64,000 bases of DNA from Lachnospiraceae bacterium MD308 (GTDB lineage Bacteria; Bacillota; Clostridia; Lachnospirales; Lachnospiraceae): contig KE159796.1 in assembly GCA_000403475.2 (NCBI GenBank), positions 839,736-903,735 on the forward strand, read 5' to 3'. The stretch's first letter is position 1; each line of letters begins with the position of its first letter. The position numbers were made by a program, and so were the translations under genes. Of the stretch, positions 27,935 through 38,430 are shown piece after piece. The notes beneath the pieces are model-generated. The model saw nothing but the letters and a program-made list of their open reading frames with translations, was not told the origin of the DNA and did no database searches.

Positions 27935-28636
27935 ATGAAAAAGAAAAAAAGATTAATTGGAATGCTTTTCCTGCTTTTGGCAGTATGCTTAGTCGTTCCG
28001 TTAGTTCCGGCAAAGGGAAATGCCGTAAATGTACAGGCAGCCGGGAAAGCAAAAGCTAAGAAGAACGGGCTTGTGAAAAAGAACGGCGGCTACTGCTATT
28101 ATAAAAATGGAAAGCCGCAGAAGAAGGTCTGGAAGACGATAAAGCGCAAGAAATATTATTTTAAAGGGGACGGCAAAGCAGCGGTAGGAAGTTGTAAGAT
28201 CCGGGGTAAATATTATATATTCAATGCAAAAGGACAGCTTGTGTGCACATCCAAGAAAAAAGTAGTGACAGTAAAGGGCGTCAAGTATCAGGTAAATGGA
28301 AACGGGCGTGCCGCAAAAGGATGGAGCAAGGACAAAAAATATTATTTTTCTGATAGCGGAAGAATGATGACAGGCATCTGCGTGATCAAAGAAAAATTTT
28401 ACAGATTCAATAAAAACGGCAAATATGATGAGGCCGGAACAAAGGCACTGCAGCAGGCTGCGGTATACGAAAAGGATATGACGGAGCTTTACCGTCTGAT
28501 CGGAGCGCCTGTAAAATCCGAGTATTACGACGGATGCTACGGCCCGGGCAAAGACGGCATGCTGACGTATAAAAATTTTACGGTATTTACATACAAGGCA
28601 CCGGACGGAAAAGAGATCTTTATGGGTGCAGAATAA
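27935..28636 (+). CDS. Exported protein with choline-binding-like (CW) repeats
   Basis: A 233-residue basic protein with a signal peptide (MKKKKRLIGMLFLLLAVCLV then an alanine-rich site ending VQAAG). Residues about 45-165 hold aromatic/glycine repeats (YCYYKNGKPQKKVWK, KYYFKGDGKAAVG, KYYFSDSGRMMTG), the pattern of cell-wall-binding repeats. The last 65 residues form a separate small domain (LYRLIGAPVKSEYYDGCYG, FTVFTYKAPDGKEIFM) that I do not recognise with certainty. ATG 27935 is chosen because GAGGTG lies 6 bases upstream. It heads a run of three exported proteins, so a wall-associated role is inferred. Confidence 0.7.
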   Translation: MKKKKRLIGMLFLLLAVCLVVPLVPAKGNAVNVQAAGKAKAKKNGLVKKNGGYCYYKNGKPQKKVWKTIKRKKYYFKGDGKAAVGSCKIRGKYYIFNAKGQLVCTSKKKVVTVKGVKYQVNGNGRAAKGWSKDKKYYFSDSGRMMTGICVIKEKFYRFNKNGKYDEAGTKALQQAAVYEKDMTELYRLIGAPVKSEYYDGCYGPGKDGMLTYKNFTVFTYKAPDGKEIFMGAE

Positions 28637-28663
28637 AGAATAATAAATGGGAGATGTGAGAAA

Positions 28664-29239
28664 ATGAAGAAAAAAAATATATTAAAAAAAATAATGATGT
28701 ACGTATTCGTATTTGTATTGCTTTTCATGGTTCCGGCTCAGGCACAGGCTGCGTCAGTTACCGGAAAAGCTCTTAACAAGAAAGTAACCGGCATTGTAAA
28801 GAAAAAAGTAAAGGCAAAAGACAGTAAGGCAAAAAAGCTTGAAAAGCTGTTTAAATATACCGAAAAGTCTTATGGATATGCGCGCAGCTATGGTTTTAAA
28901 CCGAAAAAAGGCTGGGAGAAAAATTATGCCATGGAGATGTACAAGAAAAAGAAGGGGAGCTGCTATCATTTTGCGGCGTCCTATGCTTTTCTTGCAAAAA
29001 AGGCTACCAATTATACCGTCCGCGTCGGCGTAGGAAAGACGAATGGATTTAACCCTAAAAATTTGCAGGATCACGCATGGGTAGAGATAAAGATTAAGAA
29101 CAAATGGTACATCTGCGATCCGAACATGGATAAGTTTGCGGAAAATAGTTCAGGGACGTATTTTCTGAAAGAAAGAAATGAACTGAAGGGAGTTTATGCA
29201 AACTTTAAAGGCGCGAAATATTACAAAGTCAAATTCTGA
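28664..29239 (+). CDS. Exported transglutaminase-like protein
   Basis: A 191-residue protein with a signal peptide (IMMYVFVFVLLFMVPAQAQA) and a transglutaminase/protease-like core. Candidate catalytic residues are Cys in KGSCYHFAASY (about residue 105), His in QDHAWVEIK (about 138) and Asp in WYICDPNMDK (about 150). These correspond to the papain-like Cys-His-Asp triad of the superfamily, which includes cross-linking, protease and wall-processing enzymes; the substrate is unknown. Very lysine-rich. The next gene encodes a related catalytic domain, suggesting duplication. Confidence 0.75.
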   Translation: MKKKNILKKIMMYVFVFVLLFMVPAQAQAASVTGKALNKKVTGIVKKKVKAKDSKAKKLEKLFKYTEKSYGYARSYGFKPKKGWEKNYAMEMYKKKKGSCYHFAASYAFLAKKATNYTVRVGVGKTNGFNPKNLQDHAWVEIKIKNKWYICDPNMDKFAENSSGTYFLKERNELKGVYANFKGAKYYKVKF

Positions 29240-29277
29240 CTAAAAACAAAGAATGAGAGGATTAGAGGGTAATACAT

Positions 29278-30096
29278 ATGAATACGAGAATTAAGATGGT
29301 CCGTAGAATTATTGCATGGATGGTCACTCTGACTGTATTACTTGGCACCGCGGCAGATTCGTTTGTTGTTTCGGCTGCGGCACCGGCAGGAGCCGGGGCA
29401 AAAGAAGGGTGGAGAATCGAGAAGCAAAGGGTATATTACTACAGTAACGGAAAGAAACTCAGCGGATTTAAAGAGCTTAACGGAAAGTATTACTACTTTG
29501 ACAAAACCGGCGTTCAGCATACCGGATGGCAAAAAATGCGGGGCGATTATTATTTCTTCCGAATCGAAAACGGAGAGAAAGGATATATGGTTACCTCGAA
29601 AAAGGTGAACGGTGTAACTTTACAGTACAACGGAAAAGCAAAAAAGACAAAGAAGAACATCGAAAAGCTTAAAACTATGCTCAAGGCAAACAAATTTTTG
29701 GAGAAGGCAACAAAGCCTACGATGAAAAAATATGACAAATTAAAGTCCTGTTTTCAATATTCCATAGAAAATTTCAAGTACAGAGGTTCCCCGAGATTTG
29801 TAAGAAGTAAAAACTGGGAGAATAAATATGCATTAGATATGTTTGATAAGGGACATGGGAATTGCTATGCCTACGGTGCTGCGTTTGCTTTTCTTGCCAA
29901 TGCGGCAGGCTATACGGATGTATATGCCATCTCCAGCGGCGGCCATGGATGGGCGGAAGTGAAAGGAAAAGTATTCGACCCGTCCTGGGAAATCGTCGAT
30001 AAAAAACACCATTATTTTAATATGTCTTATAAACTGAGCGGAAAAGACGGAAGGCCGAACTACAAAAAACACAGACGGTATGCGAAAAAAATCTGA
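29278..30096 (+). CDS. Exported CW-repeat / transglutaminase-like protein
   Basis: A 272-residue protein with a signal peptide, then aromatic CW-type repeats (residues 40-110: VYYYSNGKKLSGFKELNGK, KYYYFDKTGVQHTGWQ). A C-terminal transglutaminase-like domain carries Cys in GHGNCYAYGAAFAFLA, His in GGHGWAEVKG and Asp in VFDPSWEI. It thus combines the repeat type of the first gene with the catalytic fold of the second gene in this cluster. The function is probably surface-located hydrolysis or cross-linking, by inference only. Confidence 0.75.
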   Translation: MNTRIKMVRRIIAWMVTLTVLLGTAADSFVVSAAAPAGAGAKEGWRIEKQRVYYYSNGKKLSGFKELNGKYYYFDKTGVQHTGWQKMRGDYYFFRIENGEKGYMVTSKKVNGVTLQYNGKAKKTKKNIEKLKTMLKANKFLEKATKPTMKKYDKLKSCFQYSIENFKYRGSPRFVRSKNWENKYALDMFDKGHGNCYAYGAAFAFLANAAGYTDVYAISSGGHGWAEVKGKVFDPSWEIVDKKHHYFNMSYKLSGKDGRPNYKKHRRYAKKI

Positions 30097-30158
30097 TTCT
30101 GTCCGAAAGTTGTTAGCAGGACGGTTTTTGAAAATAATTATGGAAAGGCAGTTTGGAG

Positions 30159-31586
30159 ATGATATTTAGCTCACTTGTATTTTTATGCATTTTTTTACCA
30201 GTAACATATATTTTATATACGTTGCTTCCGACACTCCGGTTAAAGAACGGACTTTTGATCGCTGTAAGCCTGGTGTTTTATGCTTACGGGGAACCGGTAT
30301 ATGTGCTGCTTATGATTTTCAGCGCTTTTTTGAATTTCCTGTGCGCACGTCTGATTGCAGCGAACGCGGAGCATAAGAAAATTTTCCTTGTGATTGATTT
30401 GGCTTTGAATCTGGGAATCCTTGGTCTTTTTAAATATGCGGCGTTTTTCGTACATACATGCAATCATTTGCTGGGCATAACTTTGCCGGAACCGGCCTTT
30501 TCGCTTCCGGTCGGGATTTCATTCTTTACATTTCAGGCATTGTCCTATGTGATCGATGTTTACCGTAAAGATGTAGAAGTGCAGAGAAATTTTTTCAAAG
30601 TATTACTCTATATATCCTTTTTCCCGCAGCTTATCGCAGGCCCGATCGTCAAATACAGGGATATCTGTGAGGAGATTGACCACCGGGTGACGAGCCCGGA
30701 GCAGGCAGCTTTTGGAATGCGCAGATTTATCTGCGGCCTCTCAAAAAAGGTGCTCATTGCCAATACGATGGGGTACGCAGCGGACAATATATTTGCAGCC
30801 GAGCTGTGTCAGGTGAATATTCTTACGGCATGGCTTGGGGCCATTGCCTATCTGCTGCAGATTTATTATGACTTCAGCGGGTACAGTGATATGGCAATCG
30901 GGCTTGGAAAGATGTTCGGATTTCATTTCCGTGAGAACTTTATGTATCCCTACGGAGCATCCAGTGTCCGGGAATTCTGGAGGAGATGGCATATTTCCCT
31001 GTCTACTTGGTTTAAAGAATATTTGTACATTCCCCTCGGCGGCAACAGAAAAGGCAGAGCCCGGACATGTTTAAATAAAATTATTGTATTTTTCTTTACC
31101 GGGCTATGGCATGGGGCGAACTGGACGTTTATCCTGTGGGGACTGTACCACGGTATGTTCTTATTATTTGAAGAATATACTCCTGCAATAAAGAAATTGC
31201 CGAAGTTTTTCTCACATATCTATACAATGCTTGTAGTATGTGTGGGATTCGTTTTGTTTCGGGCGGATACGATATCTCAAGGCTTTTATTTTATCCGGCA
31301 GATGTTCACGGGATTTACATTCACTCCTGCCGCTGTAAGCCTTATGTGGCAGCAACTGACGCCGTGGTTCCTTATTGTCTGTCTCGCAGGGATCATAGGC
31401 GCTGCGCCGGTAAGACCTCTGGCCGATAAGATCAGGACAGGAATTTGTCAGGAACCCGAGAAGATGCCGAAGGCTTGGAGGCGGATACAGATGGGGCTTT
31501 CGCTGTCATCCTTTCTCCTTCTGGCGTGGTGTATTGTGAGATTGTCAGGCAGTTCCTACAATCCGTTTATTTATTTCAGGTTCTAA
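30159..31586 (+). CDS. MBOAT family membrane O-acyltransferase (AlgI/DltB-like)
   Basis: A 475-residue polytopic membrane protein. The family motifs FLPQLIAGPIVKY (read here as FFPQLIAGPIVKY), YDFSGYSDMAIGLGKMFGF, REFWRRWHISLSTWF and the catalytic-His region GLWHGANWTFILWGLYHG are all present. Such proteins pass acyl groups across the membrane to extracellular glycopolymers. The adjacent DHHW/AlgX-like gene is the usual partner. ATG 30159 is preferred over TTG 30153. The modified polymer cannot be named from this window. Confidence 0.93.
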   Translation: MIFSSLVFLCIFLPVTYILYTLLPTLRLKNGLLIAVSLVFYAYGEPVYVLLMIFSAFLNFLCARLIAANAEHKKIFLVIDLALNLGILGLFKYAAFFVHTCNHLLGITLPEPAFSLPVGISFFTFQALSYVIDVYRKDVEVQRNFFKVLLYISFFPQLIAGPIVKYRDICEEIDHRVTSPEQAAFGMRRFICGLSKKVLIANTMGYAADNIFAAELCQVNILTAWLGAIAYLLQIYYDFSGYSDMAIGLGKMFGFHFRENFMYPYGASSVREFWRRWHISLSTWFKEYLYIPLGGNRKGRARTCLNKIIVFFFTGLWHGANWTFILWGLYHGMFLLFEEYTPAIKKLPKFFSHIYTMLVVCVGFVLFRADTISQGFYFIRQMFTGFTFTPAAVSLMWQQLTPWFLIVCLAGIIGAAPVRPLADKIRTGICQEPEKMPKAWRRIQMGLSLSSFLLLAWCIVRLSGSSYNPFIYFRF

Positions 31587-31627
31587 ATAATAAGTTGAAG
31601 TAATAATGCCGGAAAGGAGACTGGAAG

Positions 31628-33046
31628 ATGAAAAAGACCGGAAATATAATATTCGTTGCGGCCTGTCTGGTTTTATGCCTGCTTCCTTTTGTGGGGATGG
31701 TAAAAGCCAGGACAAATTCTACGACGGAAAACAGGCAATTGGCTTCATTTCCAAAGGTTAAAGAGGACGGAAAGTGGAACCGGGAATGGCTTTTAGAAGC
31801 AGGTACATATTTTGAAGAGCATTTTGCATTCCGTCCATATCTTGTGACCGCCGATTCTGAGATAATGAGCAGAATCTTCGGGGTATCAAATATGGACACT
31901 GTGATAGACGGAAAAAACGGGTGGCTTTATTACACAGCAACTCTCGATGATTATCTGGGAGCAAAGCCATTATCAGAGCGAGGGCTCTACAATATCTGTC
32001 ATAATCTGTCCATTATGCAGCGCTATGTGGAGGAAAACGGGGCGAAGTTTCTCTTTACAGTCGCCCCGAATAAAAATTCACTGTATGGAGAACAGATGCC
32101 TTATTATGCCGATAAAAAAGTCAGCGGCACAAAGAATATGAAACGGCTTGAACCGGCGCTTTTAAAAGAGAAGATCCCTTATGCAGATTTGTTTCGCGTG
32201 TTTGAAGACCAGAAAGAGATCTTGTATCTGAAAAGAGACTCCCATTGGAACCAGAAAGGAGCTGTTCTGGCATACAACTCCATACTTGACGCTTTGGGAG
32301 TGGAGCATGAGACTTACGAGACGGTACCTTCTGTGCGGACAAAGACAGAATACGGGGATTTGAATCTGATGCTGTATCCCAAAAGCGCTGTGCCGGAATG
32401 GAACTATAAATATGAAAAAGAATCTTCCTACCAGTATGAGACTGACTCTGAAAACGTGGAAGATGCATGGATTCACACTTCCAATAAAAACGGACGCGGA
32501 AGTCTTCTGATGTTTCGCGATTCCTTCGGCAACACGCTTCTTCCTTTGATGGCGGACACTTTTCAGGACGGATATTTTTCAAAGAGCGTGCCGTATCCTG
32601 TTGAAGAATATATAAGCGAATATCATCCGGAAAAAGTTGTTGTAGAAAAAGTGGAGAGAAACTTAAAAGACTTTGCCCTAGACCCTCCGATCATGGCGGG
32701 GCTTCCGATTAAAATCAAGGAAGAACCCAGGACGGCAGATACGGACACAACACTTTATCTGAGAGAATCAGAGTACGATATGTCTTACTGGGAAATCGGC
32801 GGCATATTGGATGAAAAATATGTAAAGAACGATACCAATGTCTACGTAACGGTTCGGTGCGGCGACTATGATCAAACCTGCGAAGCTTTTACCGTTACAA
32901 AAAAAGAGTCGGATAACGGGTATCTTCTGTATGTGCCAAAGGCATCTGCGACAGCGGACAGTTTTGAAGTATGTGTTATGGCAGAGACGAAAGGCAATAT
33001 TATTGCCGTGAAGAAGGAAACGTTTAATAATCCTGCAAAGGAGTAA
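31628..33046 (+). CDS. DHHW family (AlgX/AlgJ-like) O-acetylation protein
   Basis: A 472-residue exported protein with an N-terminal hydrophobic signal/anchor (IIFVAACLVLCLLPFVGMV). The central SGNH-like domain has the motif KRDSHWNQKGA (about residue 205) and a serine motif MFRDSFGNTLLPLMAD (about 298), matching the DxHW and DSFG-type residues of AlgX/AlgJ. It is the expected acetyl-transfer partner of the upstream MBOAT protein. The C-terminal 130 residues look beta-rich and could bind carbohydrate. Confidence 0.88.
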   Translation: MKKTGNIIFVAACLVLCLLPFVGMVKARTNSTTENRQLASFPKVKEDGKWNREWLLEAGTYFEEHFAFRPYLVTADSEIMSRIFGVSNMDTVIDGKNGWLYYTATLDDYLGAKPLSERGLYNICHNLSIMQRYVEENGAKFLFTVAPNKNSLYGEQMPYYADKKVSGTKNMKRLEPALLKEKIPYADLFRVFEDQKEILYLKRDSHWNQKGAVLAYNSILDALGVEHETYETVPSVRTKTEYGDLNLMLYPKSAVPEWNYKYEKESSYQYETDSENVEDAWIHTSNKNGRGSLLMFRDSFGNTLLPLMADTFQDGYFSKSVPYPVEEYISEYHPEKVVVEKVERNLKDFALDPPIMAGLPIKIKEEPRTADTDTTLYLRESEYDMSYWEIGGILDEKYVKNDTNVYVTVRCGDYDQTCEAFTVTKKESDNGYLLYVPKASATADSFEVCVMAETKGNIIAVKKETFNNPAKE

Positions 33047-33061
33047 AAGGAAGTTCACTGT

Positions 33062-34039
33062 ATGAAAAAGAAGATTTGTCAGAAAATATTATATTTGCTG
33101 TTTTTGTCCGGCGCAGCGGCAGCAATACTTTCCGGGTGCGGCAAGATGGTGGAAGTAAGTATCCAGGATCTGTATACCCAGACTCTTTTTTCAGCGCCGG
33201 AGGGAACGACTGTCCGGGAAGCTTTAGAAGAAGCGGAGATTGTCATCGGAGAGGGCGATCAAGTTACCCCTTCTCTGGATACAAAACTTAATGAAGATGA
33301 CAATCAGATTGCGGTAACCCGTCATGCGAATGCAAAGATTGCGGTGGACGATACAGTGATGGATGTGGAGCTGACCGGGGGAAAGGTGAAGGATGCTCTT
33401 ACTATGGCTGATATTACCCTGGGCGAGCATGACTGTATTGACCACGAACCGGAGGCTTATGTCACAGACGGTATGACCGTCTCCATTATACGGCGGCTGG
33501 AGGTATCCGTTACCGCGGACGGAAGTACGAAGAAATTCTTAACGGAAGCCGACACCGTAAAAGAACTTCTCTCCCAGGAAGGAATCACCCTTGGAAAGAG
33601 GGATAAAATAAAGCCTAAACTGTCAAAAAACCTGAAAGAAGGTATGAAGATAACCGTAAAACGCGTCGATGTCAGAAAAGATGTAAAAACGGAGACGGTT
33701 GCTTTCCAGACACAGATAAAAAAATCAAAGGACATGTTTGTCGGGACAAGTAAAGTTACGCGGCAAGGGGTTGACGGAGAAAAAAAGGTTACTTACCGGG
33801 TGACCTACGTGGATGGAAAAGAGGAAGAACGAAAGGCAGTTAAAGAAAAGGTTACAAAAAAGCCGGTCGATAAGATTATTACGCAAGGCACGAAACAAAA
33901 ACCGTCAGCCGGAAAATCAAAAGGCGGGACAGGTAAAAAAATTGTTTCAAAAAAGAAAGTATATGACTGTGACGGCTCCGGCCATGGGTATTATATTATA
34001 AAATACTCAGACGGAAGTATAAAACACAAGAATTTTTAA
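33062..34039 (+). CDS. Lipoprotein with DUF348 (YabE) repeats and G5 domain
   Basis: A 325-residue protein with a lipobox (LSGC) at about residue 25. Three ubiquitin-like DUF348 repeats follow (residues about 35-195: TVREALEEAEIVIGEGDQV; VKDALTMADITLGEHDCI; VKELLSQEGITLGKRDKI), then a G5 domain (residues 205-275: TVAFQTQIKKSKDMFVGTSK). In related Firmicute proteins these modules precede a wall hydrolase such as 3D. Here they end instead in a lysine-rich linker and a short tail (CDGSGHGYYIIKYSDGS). A surface or wall-binding function is inferred. Confidence 0.85.
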   Translation: MKKKICQKILYLLFLSGAAAAILSGCGKMVEVSIQDLYTQTLFSAPEGTTVREALEEAEIVIGEGDQVTPSLDTKLNEDDNQIAVTRHANAKIAVDDTVMDVELTGGKVKDALTMADITLGEHDCIDHEPEAYVTDGMTVSIIRRLEVSVTADGSTKKFLTEADTVKELLSQEGITLGKRDKIKPKLSKNLKEGMKITVKRVDVRKDVKTETVAFQTQIKKSKDMFVGTSKVTRQGVDGEKKVTYRVTYVDGKEEERKAVKEKVTKKPVDKIITQGTKQKPSAGKSKGGTGKKIVSKKKVYDCDGSGHGYYIIKYSDGSIKHKNF

Positions 34040-34050
34040 GAAGAATATTA

Positions 34051-34086
34051 AAAAACCTTCCTGCCGCTGAAAACAGGAAGGTTTTT
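34051..34086. terminator. Bidirectional terminator between convergent genes
   Basis: AAAAACCTTCCTG (34051-34063) pairs perfectly with CAGGAAGGTTTTT (34074-34086), with A- and T-runs on both sides. It serves the G5 lipoprotein gene (+) and the activase-like gene (-). Confidence 0.92.
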
Positions 34087-34101
34087 AATATTCGCTTTCG
34101 T

Positions 34102-37100
34102 TTATGACTGTGCATTTTTATGGGCCGTGGACAGCATCAGCTTAATTCGGTTGAGCTGGTTTACTTCGCTGGCGCCGGGGTCGAAGTCGATCGCCACTAC
34201 ATTAGACTCCGGATAACGCCTTCTAAGCTCCTTGATGACGCCTTTTCCTACTACATGATTGGGCAGGCAGGCGAAGGGCTGTGTGCACACAATATTTGGT
34301 GCGCCGTTATGTATCAGCTCTAACATCTCCCCGGTTAAGAACCATCCTTCGCCGGTCTGGTTGCCGAGAGAGACAATCTCTGAAGCCATCCGTCCAAGCT
34401 CCTCAATTCTTGCAGGGGGAGTGAAGCGGCGGCTCTTTTCAAACATTTCCGTGGCAGGCTTTCTCATCCATTCCAAAAACCGTATTCCCAGATTGCCGAT
34501 GACAGCCTTTGACCTGGAAAATCCAAGCTTTTCAGATTTAAAGTTCTGATTGTAGAAGGAGTACAAAAGGAAGTCCAAAAGATCCGGAACAACGGCTTCC
34601 GCACCTTCGCTTTCCAGTAACTCCACAAGGTAATTATTGGCTGCCGGAAGGAACTTTACGAGTATCTCGCCGACAATACCGACACGAGGCTTTTTCACGT
34701 CAATAAGCTCTATATTGCGATCAAAATCTTCAATGATATCCTGACACAGCTTCTTAAACTTTCTTCTGGACGGATATCCGTTTGACAAGAATTTCCGGCA
34801 CTCTTCTTTCCATTTCTCATGCATGGCATTGACCGAACCTGAAACGGCTTCATAAGGGCGCAGCCGATATACACACTTCATAAAGATATCCCCGAAGATT
34901 ACTCCGTAGATTCCTCGGAGAATCAGATTCGGCGTCAGTTTGAAGCCTGGGTTTTCCTCAAGGCCGCTTAAGTTGACAGAGATGACCGGAATATTGCTGT
35001 AGCCGGCTTTCTTTAGTGCGCGGCGGATAAATCCGATATAATTCGATGCCCTGCATCCTCCGCCGGTCTGGCTGATGATGACTGCAATTTTATCCGTGTC
35101 ATACTTACCGGAAAGGATTGCATCCATAATCTGTCCCACCACCATGAGAGAAGGGTAGCAGGCATCGTTATTCACATATTTCAGTCCCACGTCAACTGCC
35201 CGCTTATTGTCATTAGGCAATACCTGCAGCCGGTAGCCCGATGCGTTAAAGGCAGGCTCTAAAAGCTCAAAATGAATCGGTGACATCTGCGGACAGAGAA
35301 TCGTGTATTCCTGCCGCATTTCCTTGGTAAATATTGTCTTATCGATGGAGGCAGGGCGGATATCCCGGCTTTCCTTTCTCTGCTCCCGCACGCGGATTGC
35401 CGCTAAGAGAGAGCGGACACGGATTCTGGCCGCACCAAGATTGTTGACCTCGTCAATTTTTAAGGAGGTGTAAATCTTATCGGAGTTATTTAAAATATCT
35501 GCTGCCTGGTCAGTGGTGACGGCATCTAAACCGCACCCGAAAGAGTTAAGCTGAATGAAATCTAAATTTTCCGTCGTCTTTACATAATTTGCCGCGGCGT
35601 AGAGACGGGAATGATACATCCATTGGTCCATCACATTGATCGGGCGTTCTACCGGATGCAGATGTGAGATGGAATCCTCTGTCAGCACAGCAATGTTGTA
35701 GGAATTGATAAGTTCCGGTATGCCGTGGTTTACCTCCGGGTCGATATGATAGGGCCGTCCTGCAAGAACGATGCCCCGATTACCCGTCTCATCAAGGAAC
35801 CGGACAGTCTCTTCCCCCTTCTTTCGCATATCATCCCGGCAGGCATTCAGCTCATCCCATGCGGCATGCACTGCAGAACTAATCTCCTCACCAGGTATAT
35901 CAAACCGCTCAGAAAATTCTTCTACAAGCCTTCGGGTTAATGTCTCTACATTCGTCAGAGAGAGGAAGGGATGAAGGAATTCAATCTCTCCGTTTACAAT
36001 CGCATCGATATTATTCTTAATATTTTCCGGATAGGAGGTGACAATCGGACAGTTGTAGTGATTGTTTGCCTCTGCGAATTCATTGCGCTCATAAGGGATG
36101 CTTGGATAAAAAATTCGCCTGACCCCTTTATTGATCAGCCATTGGACATGGCCGTGCGCTAACTTTGCCGGATAACATTCGGACTCGCTGGGAATAGATT
36201 CTATGCCAAGCTCGTAAATCTTTCGTGTAGAAACAGGAGAGAGCAGCACAGAAAATCCAAGGTTATGGAAAAAGGTAAACCAAAACGGATAGTTCTCGTA
36301 CATATTAAGAACACGGGGAATACCGATGACACCTCGCTTTGCCTCATTTTCCGGAAGAGGAGTATAGCCAAAATACCGCTTTGCCTTATATGCAAAAAGG
36401 TTTGGCAGTTTGTTTTCTGTTTTTTCTTTTCCAAGTCCGCGTTCGCAGCGGTTCCCGGTGATAAATTTCCGGTCTCCGCTGAAATGATTGATGGTCAGAC
36501 GGCAGTTATTGGTGCATCCCCGGCATTTCGTCATGGTTGTAGAATATTCTAAAGCCTCAATCTCGTCGATGGGAAGCATCGTCGTGTTCTTGCACTGACA
36601 CTCGTTATACCGTTCTCTGGCAATGAGAGCGGCTCCGAAAGCCCCCATAATACCGGCGATATCCGGCCGGATCGCCTCACAGCCTGCAATCTTCTCAAAA
36701 CTTCTCAACACGGCATTGTTGTAAAAGGTGCCGCCCTGAACAACGATATGTTCTCCAAGTTCCGAGGCATCGGAGACCTTGATTACTTTAAACAGTGCAT
36801 TTTTGATGACAGAGTAGGCAAGGCCCGCAGAGATGTCTGCAACCTCCGCGCCCTCCTTTTGGGCCTGCTTTACTTTAGAGTTCATAAATACCGTACAGCG
36901 GGTCCCAAGGTCAATGGGGTTGTGGGCAAACAGCGCTTCGTGGGCAAAGTCCTCCACAGAATAGTTGAGAGACTTGGCAAAAGTCTCGATAAAAGAACCG
37001 CACCCGGAGGAGCACGCCTCGTTAAGCTGCACGCTGTCAACCGTCTGATTTTTAATCTTGATGCACTTCATGTCCTGTCCGCCGATGTCCAGGATACAGT

Positions 37101-38352
37101 CTACATCCGGCGCAAAGAAGGAAGCTGCATAGTAGTGGGAGACTGTCTCTACCTCGCCCTCGTCAAGAAGCAGCGCCGACTTGATCAACGCCTCGCCGTA
37201 GCCGGTAGAACAGGAATGTACGATATCAACCCCGTCAGGAAGCTGACGGTAGATTTCCTTAATGGCGTTTATCGTTGTGCCTAACGGATCTCCCTCATTA
37301 TTGTGGTAGAAGGAGTAGAGCAGTGTCCCGTCCTCCCCCACAAGCGCTGCTTTTGTAGTAGTAGAGCCTGCATCTATCCCAAGAAATGCTTTCCCCTGAT
37401 AGGTGGATATGTCCTTTACAGGAACCTGGTGCCGGTCATGGCGTTCCTTGAATGCATGGAACTCTGCCTCGCTTGCAAACAGCGGCTCCATGCGGTCTAC
37501 TTCAAATTCCATCTTAATCTTTCCCTCTAAACGGTTTTGCATGTCTCTTAAGGACACATGAAGATCCCGCTTAGAATTAAGCGCAGAGCCAATGGCGGCA
37601 AACAGGTGGGAATGATTGGGTGCAATCGTGTGCTCGTCGTCAAGCTTAAGCGTGCGGATAAAGGCTTCTCTAAGGGCCGGAAGGAAATGGAGCGGTCCGC
37701 CGAGGAACGCCACATATCCCCGAATCGGCTTGCCGCAGGCAAGCCCGCTGATTGTCTGGTTTACCACCGCCTGAAAAATCGAAGCAGCCAGATCTTCTTT
37801 CGACGCCCCCTCATTGATGAGAGGCTGAATATCGGATTTTGCAAATACGCCGCACCTTGCGGCGATGGAATAAAGAGCGCGGTAATTTTTAGCGTACTCA
37901 TTAAGACCGGAAGCGTCGGTCTGCAAAAGAGACGCCATCTGGTCAATGAAGGAGCCGGTTCCCCCGGCGCACACACCGTTCATCCGCTGCTCCACATTTC
38001 CCCCTTCAAAGTAAATAATCTTGGCATCCTCGCCTCCAAGCTCAATAGCTACATCTGTCTGAGGCGCATAGTCTTGCAGCGCCGTAGAGACAGCTATTAC
38101 TTCCTGAACAAAAGGAACCTTGAGATGTCCGGCTAAAGACAATCCCCCGGAGCCGGTGATGACCGGGGAAGCGTAGATTCCTCCCAGCTTATAGATCGCG
38201 CGTCCTAGAAGGTCAGACAGTGTTTCCTGTATGTCGGCAAAATGTCTTTCATAATCAGAGAAAACAACGTCGTTATTCTCATCTAAAATGGCAATTTTTA
38301 CAGTTGTTGAGCCGATGTCAATGCCTAATGTGTAATTCTCTTTCCTTGCCAT
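34102..38352 (-). CDS. Giant acyl-CoA dehydratase activase-related protein
   Basis: A 1416-residue protein with two tandem BadF/BadG/BcrA/BcrD ATPase domains. Each has its phosphate-binding loop (IDIGSTTVK near residue 12; IDAGSTTTK near 335) and a cysteine motif like the [4Fe-4S] ligand of activator HgdC ([23 protein letters not shown]). A Cys cluster (CRGCTNNC, then GNRCERG) follows, then a DUF2229-type region and a 2-hydroxyglutaryl-CoA dehydratase-like C-terminal part ([22 protein letters not shown]). The family is widespread in Clostridia but without settled function. ATG 38352 has AGGAG 9 bases upstream. No partner dehydratase gene is nearby. Confidence 0.85.
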   Translation of the reverse strand: MARKENYTLGIDIGSTTVKIAILDENNDVVFSDYERHFADIQETLSDLLGRAIYKLGGIYASPVITGSGGLSLAGHLKVPFVQEVIAVSTALQDYAPQTDVAIELGGEDAKIIYFEGGNVEQRMNGVCAGGTGSFIDQMASLLQTDASGLNEYAKNYRALYSIAARCGVFAKSDIQPLINEGASKEDLAASIFQAVVNQTISGLACGKPIRGYVAFLGGPLHFLPALREAFIRTLKLDDEHTIAPNHSHLFAAIGSALNSKRDLHVSLRDMQNRLEGKIKMEFEVDRMEPLFASEAEFHAFKERHDRHQVPVKDISTYQGKAFLGIDAGSTTTKAALVGEDGTLLYSFYHNNEGDPLGTTINAIKEIYRQLPDGVDIVHSCSTGYGEALIKSALLLDEGEVETVSHYYAASFFAPDVDCILDIGGQDMKCIKIKNQTVDSVQLNEACSSGCGSFIETFAKSLNYSVEDFAHEALFAHNPIDLGTRCTVFMNSKVKQAQKEGAEVADISAGLAYSVIKNALFKVIKVSDASELGEHIVVQGGTFYNNAVLRSFEKIAGCEAIRPDIAGIMGAFGAALIARERYNECQCKNTTMLPIDEIEALEYSTTMTKCRGCTNNCRLTINHFSGDRKFITGNRCERGLGKEKTENKLPNLFAYKAKRYFGYTPLPENEAKRGVIGIPRVLNMYENYPFWFTFFHNLGFSVLLSPVSTRKIYELGIESIPSESECYPAKLAHGHVQWLINKGVRRIFYPSIPYERNEFAEANNHYNCPIVTSYPENIKNNIDAIVNGEIEFLHPFLSLTNVETLTRRLVEEFSERFDIPGEEISSAVHAAWDELNACRDDMRKKGEETVRFLDETGNRGIVLAGRPYHIDPEVNHGIPELINSYNIAVLTEDSISHLHPVERPINVMDQWMYHSRLYAAANYVKTTENLDFIQLNSFGCGLDAVTTDQAADILNNSDKIYTSLKIDEVNNLGAARIRVRSLLAAIRVREQRKESRDIRPASIDKTIFTKEMRQEYTILCPQMSPIHFELLEPAFNASGYRLQVLPNDNKRAVDVGLKYVNNDACYPSLMVVGQIMDAILSGKYDTDKIAVIISQTGGGCRASNYIGFIRRALKKAGYSNIPVISVNLSGLEENPGFKLTPNLILRGIYGVIFGDIFMKCVYRLRPYEAVSGSVNAMHEKWKEECRKFLSNGYPSRRKFKKLCQDIIEDFDRNIELIDVKKPRVGIVGEILVKFLPAANNYLVELLESEGAEAVVPDLLDFLLYSFYNQNFKSEKLGFSRSKAVIGNLGIRFLEWMRKPATEMFEKSRRFTPPARIEELGRMASEIVSLGNQTGEGWFLTGEMLELIHNGAPNIVCTQPFACLPNHVVGKGVIKELRRRYPESNVVAIDFDPGASEVNQLNRIKLMLSTAHKNAQS

Positions 38353-38430
38353 GAAATAACACTCCTTTAATCTATACAATGTATGTGTGTGTTCTTATTA
38401 AATGTATTTTTTGACTTTATAACCCGTAAC

